In this document: in pieces, positions 24,605 through 35,700 of the stretch
Numbering within the stretch: the stretch's first letter is position 1
Layout: each line of letters begins with the position of its first letter
Position numbers and translations under genes: made by a program
Assembly: GCA_012295275.1 (NCBI GenBank)
Contig: CM022667.1
Span: forward strand, 7,827,538-7,870,037
Source of the DNA: Chrysomallon squamiferum
Lineage: Eukaryota > Mollusca > Gastropoda > Neomphalida > Peltospiridae
Reading direction: 5' to 3'
DNA length: 42,500 nt
The notes under the pieces: generated by a model
The model's database searches: none
Seen by the model: only the letters and a program-made list of their open reading frames with translations
What the model was told of the DNA's origin: nothing

Positions 24605-24975
24605 GTTGTAAACACTATTCCGTATTCGCCGCATAAAATGTATCTTATATTGGATTGGTTAATATAATTAATACAAATGTCATCATGGAATTAAAGATAT
24701 GATTGGTTTTCTGCCTATAATTTTATTAGGTTATTCATTAAAATATAAAAAATATAAAATAACATGCTGACTAAGATTTATCAACAAATCATTTGTCCAA
24801 TAACATTAGTAAATATGTTTTCTGCACGGGTCAAAATACGGAAGTGTCCTAATACGCATGCTCAACTCTATCCCAGAGAGTTTCGCCTGCAGTTGTAAAG
24901 GTGATACTTTTTGCTGTAAATTGCTTACAAATTATGCATCATAATGCAGTTTGATGTGTTTCGTGAGCTTGGAAG
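24605..24975. promoter_or_regulatory. Divergent promoter region between GPATCH1 and SOCS6-like gene
   Basis: The two start codons are 371 bp apart, head to head. CCAAT boxes read on the minus strand at 24653-24649, 24658-24654 and 24706-24702, and on the plus strand at 24797-24801. There is no clear TATA box near either start. The spacing suggests a shared bidirectional promoter, but start sites are not mapped. Confidence 0.6.
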
Positions 24976-26208
24976 ATGATGAAGAAAATAACTTTTAAGG
25001 GGATAAAGCTTTCAACACAAAGACGCAATCGAGGTACGTCTCCAAAACACGAAGTTATGAGTTGCGATGCAGAGATAACCCGTGAATGTTCCAATTTGAC
25101 AAATGACTCACAAGGTTTATCACAACAGAACTATGCAGACGAACACACAACGACGGAATCAGACGCAAATCACAGAAAAAGAGACAAGATAGGTATACTA
25201 CGAAATTTAAGACGGAAATTTACGCAATCAGTAAATCGAAAGACTGACGAAACGGAAGGTAATAATGTTGAAGAATGTCCAAATACTGCTTTAAAATTAG
25301 AAACAAAGAAATCCAAGCCAAAAGGTAAACATTTGGTTGTGTTGTGTGAAAAAAATGTAATATCAAGTCCACCTTCCCATAGTTGTGACAGTTTAAGTTG
25401 TAATGGACAGACTTACACTTCACCAAAGATTAGTGAAATGCATTCCAATACAAATAGTAATGATTTTGATCTGAGGAGAGAAAAGGCCAGTTGTCGAACA
25501 AAAGATATTTCAAAATTTCATCCAGATTGTTGTGCAAGAGGTGATTACAATAGTGAAGATTCAGGAGAAGGCAGTTCACGGCGCAGCATAACAATAGGAG
25601 GTCGACATCTTTTGTGCCAGGCCATCCCGACATACGAATCATGTGAAACTTTTGACATGTCTCACAAGTTTGGTCTTGGATGTCATGACTTTCTGCAGCC
25701 AAAAGAATGGAGCCTTACCCACGAACTGTTCCGTCTTTCTAAGTTTGGATGGTACTGGGGTCCGATCACACGCAATGAGGCAGAAGAAAAACTCGCACAC
25801 CAATCAGACGGTGCTTTTCTTGTGCGAGACAGTTCTGACGAGCGATATTTGTTAAGTTTAAGCTTTCGTTCCTATGGCAGAACGCTACACACCCGAATAG
25901 AACACTGTAATGGCATGTTTAGTTTCTATGCACAACCTGACACCGAGGGCTACCCTTCCATTGTGGATCTGATAGAACACTCCATGAACGATTCTCAGAC
26001 AGGAATATTCTGTTACTCAAGGTCGCGGTCACCTGGTGCCCCATCATTCCCAGTGAGACTTACAAAGCCAGTGTCTAGATTTACTCAAATTAGGACTTTA
26101 CAATATCTGTGTCGTTTTGTTATCAGACAATACACGCGCTACGACCACATCCAGCAGCTTCCACTCCCCACCAGTGTCAAAGGGTGGATAGAAGAGAATC
26201 AGTACTGA
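24976..26208 (+). CDS. SOCS6: Suppressor of cytokine signalling 6-like protein
   Basis: A single-exon CDS of 410 residues; human SOCS6 also has an uninterrupted coding exon. The N-terminal 250 residues are Ser-, Lys- and Asn-rich and probably disordered. An SH2 domain runs from about 259 to 363, starting WYWGPITRNEAEEKL, with the phosphotyrosine-binding FLVRDS (281-286) and RTLHTRIEH. A C-terminal SOCS box follows (364-410) with the elongin BC box LQYLCRFVIR (375-384) and a cullin-5 box with LPLP (395-398). Such proteins recruit an elongin B/C-CUL5-RBX2 ubiquitin ligase to phosphotyrosine targets such as receptor tyrosine kinases. The SH2 and SOCS box resemble SOCS6 more than SOCS7. Two ATGs occur in tandem; the second (24979) gives MKKITFK, close to the vertebrate SOCS6 start, and may be the real one. 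Confidence 0.93.
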   Translation: MMKKITFKGIKLSTQRRNRGTSPKHEVMSCDAEITRECSNLTNDSQGLSQQNYADEHTTTESDANHRKRDKIGILRNLRRKFTQSVNRKTDETEGNNVEECPNTALKLETKKSKPKGKHLVVLCEKNVISSPPSHSCDSLSCNGQTYTSPKISEMHSNTNSNDFDLRREKASCRTKDISKFHPDCCARGDYNSEDSGEGSSRRSITIGGRHLLCQAIPTYESCETFDMSHKFGLGCHDFLQPKEWSLTHELFRLSKFGWYWGPITRNEAEEKLAHQSDGAFLVRDSSDERYLLSLSFRSYGRTLHTRIEHCNGMFSFYAQPDTEGYPSIVDLIEHSMNDSQTGIFCYSRSRSPGAPSFPVRLTKPVSRFTQIRTLQYLCRFVIRQYTRYDHIQQLPLPTSVKGWIEENQY

Positions 26209-28770
26209 CTTTGTTGTAGCAGTGCCATGGCAACGCATGTCATGTCCTGTGAAGTGACGTTACACTGGGAATACGTAAACCTGCCTGTCTCAGTCCGCAT
26301 GGCTCATCTCATTGTGTGAAGTTGTTTTTGTTGCGTAACAGAGAAAACACAAATCTGTCTATAATAGCATTGTTAAATCCTTTTGTGAATACACTGTGGT
26401 TTATAGTGATGTCTTCAGATCTTTTGTTTGCTTTTAGAGCTGTTCTTTCCTCCTTTCTTTCTTTATTTATTTATTTATTTATTTCAGAAGAGTAAATATT
26501 TTAAGTCCCAAAATCATATCAACTCTGTCTCAAGCTGTTTAAAAGGATACATATTATATAATAACCCAAGTTTCTTTTTATTATTAACCAATATAACTAG
26601 AATAAATTAATATAACATGTATCCACTAAAATTAAATAAAGTAAAATTAAAATGTCTCAGTTATAAATCAAAACAATAGACTATTTTCAGCTTACTGCAT
26701 GAGGCAGAAATATTTTTTGATGAAGTTTACTTGGTACAATAAAATGAAAAGATTTTGAAATGGCCAGTTATGTGGTAACATTAACAGTTGTACTGTTTGT
26801 GTCATGTTGTAGTCAGTGTTTATTTAATCCTCAGAACTATACTTAACAGATTACATACTAGCCATATTATTCATATCAGTTTGAGTATGTGTGTTATTTT
26901 ATTTATTTATTTTCTTTTATGCGTGTGGGTGTGATTTTATTTTTCTGAAATCTGTGTGCAACATGACAACATTTCTTAAATTATTATATAAACAAAAGTA
27001 CTTAAATGGAATATTTAAAAAATAATTAACATGATTTTTAGTAATAATTAATATACATTAATTCAGAATACAGAATGAGTTCAAATATATACTAGTTTTG
27101 TGAACATAGCAGATAACTGAATTCATGTTAAGCTGAATTGTTGTTATTATGTACAGAAAAAATGGTATTTGCTTAAAGCAAAGTTTATATTTTACATATT
27201 TTCCTCAATACAATCACTTGTACTCAGTGGTTGATCTAAGTAATGAAGATTCTAACAGCACACCTGGGAGGTGCCACATGACATATTTATAATGGTTCAT
27301 TGGCAAGAGATATTTTCATAAGCTTTTTCAATAAGGCAGGGAAAGCTTATAACATAAATACATGGTGTGTGTGTGATAGAATTTTAGCATACCAGTACAC
27401 TGTAGACTTCCGAGTCTCTTCTCTAGAACAGTATGCCAGCTCCTGAGTGAATTAATTCACAGTCAGAATACCTTTTGTATACTTGACAAAACTGTTTCAG
27501 ACATCTCTGATAACAATGAAATAAGAATATTACAAAAAACTCGACAGGAACAACTTTAATGTTAAACAACTTATCACTAATATGTTAGGCAATACAATAA
27601 AAACCATTACTGCACATTATTCTCATTGGTAAGAATTATTTTATATTCACTTTATTATAGACGGGGAAAACATGCAATAAGTTACTAATACATTATTTCT
27701 GGTGATGGTTAGATTGGGAAATTTGCAAGTGGTGTGTTAGTAATAAACAATCTACAACCTGTCACAACTTGGACTGCTTCTTCATGTTGGGAAAAATATA
27801 CCCTGAAGCAACCGTTATCATAAAATTATAAAAAAAAATTACTATTTTATTTTATAAACTTACTACATAACCTGCAAAAGAACATTTTCAAATACAATCT
27901 GTGATTCAATTTATAACTATTATAAACCAAATCAAGAAACAAATGTTTTTTTATTTGATATGACGTAACATTAATTATGAAGACAACAAAGGGATACAAT
28001 CCTTTTCTGAGACAAGAGCCGAGAGCATCATCACAGAATGACATTAATGATTTTTTCATTTTTATTTTATTCTTTCTTTTTTTTTTGCTTCAGTGTTCAT
28101 TCATATATGCATACTGATTATTTTCAGCACTCTTGATGATTTAAAATGGTTAATAACACATTTGTTTTCTTAACAGCTTAACAGAAAACACAATGGACAT
28201 GAAGAAGGGTGTTACTTATACTGAGTTAATCTAAAAATCAGATTTCAATACATTCTTACAGTTCTTCCTAATCTTATTCCTTATTCTGAAGAGACCATAC
28301 ATTTTTAAAGTATTTAAAAACTAAACATCGGTGGTGAATTAAAACCTTATTTAATAAACTTAAGCAACAAAATGAAACGCAGGACTGCTTTTACAAAAAG
28401 TTTATTGAAAATCAAATTACACAATTCAAACATTTCCATTGACTTGTCCTTTTAAAAAAAAAAAGAAAGATAATTGATAATAAAAAGATAAGTTATTTTT
28501 AAAACATGAAGTTTAAAGCAACAAAACTGATCTAAATACATTTTTGTAGACTTGAGTGTTATTTATTTTCAGTTAATAATAATGCATGACAGTAAATGTG
28601 AAGAGCTATACAACATTTAAAAAGTGGTTATTTCCCTTTACCACTAGTAATTAAATAATTTCAGAGTTTGGCCCAATAATCTCCATTTTTCTAACTCTAG
28701 CAAAACTAATTTTAATTTTTTTTTATAAAAAAACAACAACCCCATAAGCAATAAAAAAAAATGTGTTTAA
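26209..28770. other. 3' UTR of SOCS6-like gene and convergent spacer
   Basis: No further coding exon supported. SOCS6-like transcripts could end at AATAAA motifs at 26601-26606 or 26635-26640. The rest is AT-rich single-copy sequence up to the 3' end of COQ9, which comes from the other side. Confidence 0.5.
26635..26640 (+). terminator. SOCS6: Candidate polyadenylation signal, SOCS6-like gene
   Basis: AATAAA about 430 bp after the stop codon, with another at 26601-26606. Use is not proven. Confidence 0.4.
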
Positions 28771-28775
28771 TGCTC

Positions 28776-28781
28776 TTTATT
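28776..28781 (-). terminator. COQ9: Candidate polyadenylation signal of COQ9
   Basis: AATAAA on the minus strand about 235 bp after the COQ9 stop codon. Another lies at 28406-28401. Confidence 0.4.
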
Positions 28782-29015
28782 TCTCTCAAATTTCAATGAT
28801 CCGATTTTCCACATCAACATACAATAAATGTAGAATAATGGGAAAGAGAACAGAACTATTTTAGAGTCATGTTTTGTTACTAATTACCTCTGGTCATTAA
28901 AACAAATATATCAACAGATGAAGGTTTTTTGTTTATACCACAACATGTACCCAAATCTATGTCATAAACCTAATGGTGACCTGGCAGGCAGTTTTCACTG
29001 CAAGCATCATATGAA

Positions 29016-29741
29016 TCATCTGCTTCGAGAATTCCACCCTAGAACATTGCGACCCTACAAAAACAAAAAAAACATTTAATTCTGTTTTTAAAAAGTGTGG
29101 AATTCTTAACAAAAGGTAGTAAATTAATATAAAGTCAACAAGTGTTAACTGTGTCATCAATGTATTTTGTAAGCTTTCGTCTGTTTTGTTGTAATTGGAG
29201 CCCAATCTTTGCTGATTAATAAATTTGAATAAAAAAAAAATCCAGTGTATTCAACTGCTGATGTGTGCTAATTAGAATTGTGAAAGATGGTAAAGAAAGA
29301 GATAATAAACTTTATCAGTGATTTAGTGAATTCTTTTTATTTATCATCAGTGAGCAACTCACAGAAAAAGGTATCTCAGATGTTCCTTTATTTGCGTACT
29401 TTATTATTAATATATGGAAGTATATATATATTGTTTAAAATTTATAAATGTTCAAAAACAAAAACAAAAAACTCAAGATATTTAATAAAATAATATAAAA
29501 TGCAATGTAGTTAATTACACTAAAATAATTTTTAATTTTTAAATATTGTTACCATAATGTACATTCCTGTGAGGCCTTCTTTCACCACATCCCCACACTG
29601 ACTAAACTGTGAAAAAAAATAATAATATGTCAAATTAACTACACATTTTTAATAACTTACTGTGGAAATCAGAATAATAGATTCTGAGAGAGACAACTTT
29701 TCAAGTTACTCAGTTAATTATTTTTATTTGTATTTATTAAA

Positions 29742-29799
<58 letters not shown>

Positions 29800-32700
29800 G
29801 ATATTATTATTATTTTTAATAAATTAATCTGAATGAACACTGATATTAAAAAAAATTACATTTTTGGCAGCTGATCCAAGTTCAGTAAGATTGTCCAGTC
29901 GTCTGTCCAGAAATGACCAAGTCTCTGCACAGTCCACTGACCGGTCTTGTGTCATGAAAACCTCAGTGGTCTTGTAGACCACCGCAAGAGATACTCTTTT
30001 AGTGTACCAGTTGAACTGAAATATAAATAACATTATTAACTTCTAGTGTACCAGTTGAACTGAAATATAAATAACATTATTAACTTTAGTGTACCACCTG
30101 AACTGAAATATAAATAACATTATTAACTTTAAGCTGAACTGAAATATAAATAACATTATTAACTTCTAGTGTACCAGTTGAACTGAAATATAAATAACAT
30201 TATTAACTTCTAGTGTACCAGCTGAACTGAAATATAAATAACATTATTAACTTCTAGTGTACCAGCTGAACTGAAATATAAATAACATTATTAACTTTAG
30301 TGTACCAGCTGAACTGAAATATAAATAACATTATTAACTTCTAGTGTACCAGTTGAACTGAAATATAAATAACATTATTAACTTTAGTGTACCAGTTGAA
30401 CTGAAATATAAATAACATTATTAACTTTTAGTGTATCATGAACTGAAATATAAATAACATTATTAACTTCTAGTGTACCAGCTGAACTGAAATATAAATA
30501 ACATTATTAACTTCTAGTGTACCAGTTGAACTGAAATATAAATAACATTATTAACTTTTAGTGTATCATGAAATAAAATATAAATAACATTATTAACTTT
30601 TAGTGTATCATGAACTGAAATATGAATAACATTATTAACTTTTAGTGTACCAGCTGAACTGAAATATGAATAACATTAATTTTTTATAGTGTATCATGAA
30701 CTGAAATATAAATAACATATCACTTGAATTATTAATTTCTTATAGTGTATCATGAACTGAAATAAAATAATATCTCTTGGTCTATCAATTATTTATAGGG
30801 TTTATATATGTATATTAATTTAAAAATTATTTCAAACATATAATTTACAGAAAATATTTTTATAATTATTTAAATCATAATTTACATATATACATATTAA
30901 TTTTAAAATTGTATTAAACACACTATTAACACATAAATTTCACAAACTTACATCAACTGACTCATCTCCAGAGTAGTGCCAGATGTCATCTGACAGCTGA
31001 GCCAAGTTTTTCCAGGAATGAAGAGCATTCTGAGGCAAAGCTTGGATCGCCATAGCCTAGTCAGAAAATTTCTGTTTTATTTGTTAAACATTCACGTACA
31101 AATATCACACATGATACAACAGTTAATCTTAAAGACTGTCCAGTTTTGTTTATCAAACAAATCCACAGTTACAATAACAGATCTGTGAAAAATAATGAAA
31201 ATTTGAAAAGTTTCAACTCATTTTATTTTCAATGTGGCTTGTTTGTAAATAAAATATATTAAAAATTTTTTTTTTTTTTTAATGAAATTAATTAATTAAT
31301 TTTATTTTATTTTATTTTTTATTGAAATTTTTTTTTTAATTCTATTTTTTTATTATTATTATTAAAAAAATAATATTAACAAAAATGTAACAAGTTAAAA
31401 TTACCTGAGGCCACTGATCCAGGTAAGGTATAATCATTCTCAGTCTTTCTTCTAGAGCACTTCGAATAAATGGTCTTGTCTTTGGTTTGCTGAAAAATAA
31501 ACAAACTGAATCAAGAAAACTGATTTAACAAAAGAAATTTGACACTTTTTGTAATAACTGCAAATATAACATAATTTTCAAAGTGCATCTTTCTATTGGC
31601 TTTATAGAAAAAAAGGTAGCAAGAACTATAAAATCACAAACATACAGAAATGGTCAACTACGTGCATATTGCCATCAGACATTCTTTACATCAACAGAGC
31701 TGAAACAAAAGCAATAAATATCAAAATAAAATTTGATTATTATATTTAGCACAGGTTAGACTACTCTTTATGACATCACATATTAATAATTTTTTTTTTT
31801 TTTTTTTTACCTTACACCCTTTGAATTGAGTTCTTCCACTTCTGCTTTGAGTTTCTTTGCAAGCTTCTCATTGGACGTTTGATAAAAATACTCAATGAGC
31901 TCAGCTCCCCCTCGTGGAAACATCCCATGAGCAATGGACGGGTAGCCCTCCACCTCAGCCCCTGACAACATAAACACAACAGTTGTTAGTCTACTTACTA
32001 CATTTTAATAAGCCTGTGTAAAGGAAATGTCAATCTTTCAGACTTTTATATATAAAATGACTGTGAATAACCACTGTGTTTAAAAACTCAGCACAGTTTT
32101 CTGACACAAACAAACTAACAAATTGTGAAAATTTTCAGACATTGCCCTCTCACAAAAATAAAAACAGGATCTAGTAACTTAGTAGGTGGTGAGTTTCAAG
32201 ATGGCCACACTCACCTGCAGACAGACTTTTTTTTGTCCAGCCATGAACAGAAACAAACGGTAAAGAAGCTTTTAGAATTTTATCTCGGATCTGATGATCC
32301 TCTTCTTCAAAATGGTCGGAATAATCACTGAAATTAAGAGTCAAATATCTTATTTAGTAAAAAGATTTAAAACACTGTCTATGATAAAAAATTTGTTAAT
32401 TATAATAGTTTTATTTTTTAATTTATTTTTTATTATTATTTTATTTTATTTTATTTCATTTTTTTATTTTTTATTTTATTTTGTTAATGTCTTTTAAAAC
32501 TGTGCTTCATTACTTCTGTTCTGTTGTAAGTTTATAAATTACTATAACAAATACAATGTTGATTTTTGCATCTAACCAAATTCTTCATCTGCTGAAGGCA
32601 TTTAAAGAAAAATTTATCTGATCCCAGAATGCTCTTATTGAAAGTTTAGTACATTCTTCAAATACATTTTCAAAAAATAAAATAAAATACGAAACATTCT

Positions 32701-35700
32701 ATATGCTTTTTTCTGTTTAGATTTTAAAATTCATATTATCAAGAGTCTGTTCCACTGAGTAAAAAATTGTTGCAGATAAAACATGGAACAACTAATGACC
32801 TATGCCATCCCTGTAATAATTGAAATATAAAATATTTACTGTTCTGTCTGTGATTCTGTCTCGGGCTGTGAGGATCTGGTTGAATCATGCCCATCTGCTG
32901 GAGATGTTTTTGTACAGAGTCTACACACACCTGTCACAGGTAACCGAAACACACCTGTACAAAATAAGTAATTAGTAGTAATTATAATAATCTCTTATTT
33001 TCTTTAAATAATTCTTATCCATATTTCAAGTAACCTAATATAATACATATACAAAATAAGTAATTAGTAACTGTCTAAAAAAAATTCTTTTTGTATCTTT
33101 AAATTAGTTTTTATTTTATTTGTGTATTTTATTTAAATCTTTTTTATCAGCCACAATTACCTTCAGCAGTCATATTTATTACCACAGAAATAATCTATAA
33201 TCTGTAACTTTTATATTTATTTATTTTTAAAGTTGCAATATTATTTGTATTTTCAAATCTAGCACAAAAATAAACCAAAATATGAAAATGGACATTATGA
33301 AATCTACTACATCATTAATTTAACCAATCAGGTTTGTTGTATTATATAATTAGCTGAAGCATCTGAAAACAGAATGTAATTCCAGAACTTACCAACTGAA
33401 TAGCCAGTTATCGCAGAGCTAGGTTCAGCATATACTTTATCATTTTAAATATCCACTGAGAAAAAGTAATACTACTGTTACCAATTTTTTCATAATTTTC
33501 TTTGAAACATATTCTTATAGTTACTACAACCTTGATTAAATAATGAAAATTCATCTTTGGGAAAAAAAAAGGATAATGTTTGAGTTCTGTATAAGAACAA
33601 GTTAATCTGCTTAGGTCATGTTATTGTTTTGTAATAGAACAGGAATGAGATCTGGTGAGTAACTGGATCAGTTCCACTACTGAGTAATTTCCCATTCTGC
33701 TTATTACATTCGATATTGCTTAACAATTATAAAAAGAAATCAGCTGCAAATTAAAATTAATGAAATTACTGTGGATTTATTATTATTGTCATTATCATTT
33801 TCATTATCATTATTATTTTCTATAAATGTTCGTTTAGATATTAATTCTATTAACAGAAGACAAATACAATTATCAAAATTTATTTATTTATTAATCAGAT
33901 CAATGAAGTAATAATTTTTTAATAAGAATATATCAATAATCTCACAGGTATGGAAATTTCTCTCCTTTTTTTTAATTCCAGTAATTAGAGATTTCTACAA
34001 ATGAAGTAAACTGCAGTAAATGAAATAATCTCTTATGTTATATTAATATTCAAAACTTCCTATCAATTGCATATTAATTAGCATAAAGTCCAAAGTAAGT
34101 AAAGTAACACAAGCTATCCAGTTCACTTTCAGCTGTTAATGGAACCCCAAAAAGTTAAATTTTCTGTAACTTGGAAGTTGTCAACACTTGATCTTTTAGT
34201 TCACTCAGTCTGCCCAACAAACTACTTATCAAATCAAAAGTATTGAGAGCTCTCTCAAGCACCTGAACTCTCTCTTCTTTACTCATAGCTGACAATGGCT
34301 TTCCAGCAACAGAAACACTGAATTCAACTTCACTTTCAGCTTTGTTTCTTTTGCCCTCTTTCACATTATTCAACTCCAGCTTGTAGTGTGCTTTAGACAT
34401 CTCTAGACCGGTACGTATAGGATTCAGGTACTGTTTTTCTATTATCTCAAATTTCCTCCACACTCCTGTCACATCCTCCTGCGGCTGATCTCTGAGGACA
34501 AGAAATCTGAGAAGATTGAGCACAGCGATGATGCAGTCAGAGTGTTCCACGAGGTCAGTGGCTGCTCCATCGGGCAACACCATCACCATCTTCATCAACT
34601 TCTCCAGTTGTGACCCAGTAAAGAATGGAGATGGAATCTTCTGTTGTAAAGTTCTGTGAATCTCATCTTTCAGGAGCTGCACAGTGTAACCAAGGACCCC
34701 AGAATGAGAACAAGAGGCAAAGATCGTCTTAAACACACCATACTTTCCCTTATCATCAAATATAGCTATCAGTCTTGGCAAGATCTTCACTGCACACTGA
34801 CGAAGTTCTTTTAATGGACACATCACCATAATGGTGTTGAGACAGTTTAGAATGGGAGAAAAGGATTCATTGTCTTGTAAGGAGATAGAAACTGACTCTT
34901 GAGGAATGAGGCCTATGAGAACTCGGAGAAGGTGAAGACCTTTGTAAACAAGGAGAGACTCTGTGGTTTCTACAAGTGGTAATATGAATGGCAGACAGAA
35001 GCTAAAATTGTGTTCATGTGTATAAACTGATGGCATTTTTTCAATACCTAGGTGTTCAACATGAACAAGGTAAGCTAAACAAGACATGGACAGTTTGGGA
35101 ATCTTTTTCTGAAATTTCCAGTTTTCCACTTTGTCTTTCCTCTTATGAGAACTTTTAGAGCTGGCATCAGAGGATTTGTCTTTGTGTTTCTTCATTTCTA
35201 TTGCCTCATTCTGTTTGTTCTGGAAATCCATGTCATCCTGAACTGCTTCACCTCCAGCTTTTCGCTCTTCTTTTTCTTCCTCTTCCTCCTCAGTGCTCTC
35301 AGCATCATCAATCATCTTGAGTCCTTCTTCTCTGAGGAAAACCTGCATCAGCTTATGAAAGTCACTTTCTAGATGTGTCAACAGTTCCATGGCTCTTTCT
35401 GCCAAACGTCTGCTTTTTGACTTAGTTTTTGATATAGAAATATCATAACTCAGATCTAGATGTATCAAAGGATGATCTAAAACCTGCAGAAGATGTTTTT
35501 TAAGAACAAACACCTGAGCGTTTGACTGAATAGTTTCATCCCTCCCTTTATCAACAGACACATCTTCTGCAAATGGTTTAATGAATTTCAAGAATTCATC
35601 CAAAATGTCACAGATCCTTTGAACATTTTCATCTGTATCAAGGATCAGTCTTTCTTTTCCTTCCAGATTTCCTTCTTCTGGTAATGGCAGAAGCTGAACA

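Noticed and set aside
33393-33570. Alternative first exon of COQ9 with a GTAAGT donor near 33393
   Set aside because: In the phase required by exon 2 there is no ATG and a stop lies shortly upstream. The frame that has ATGs hits a stop before the donor. Exon 37279-37222 fits phase and has a presequence-like peptide.
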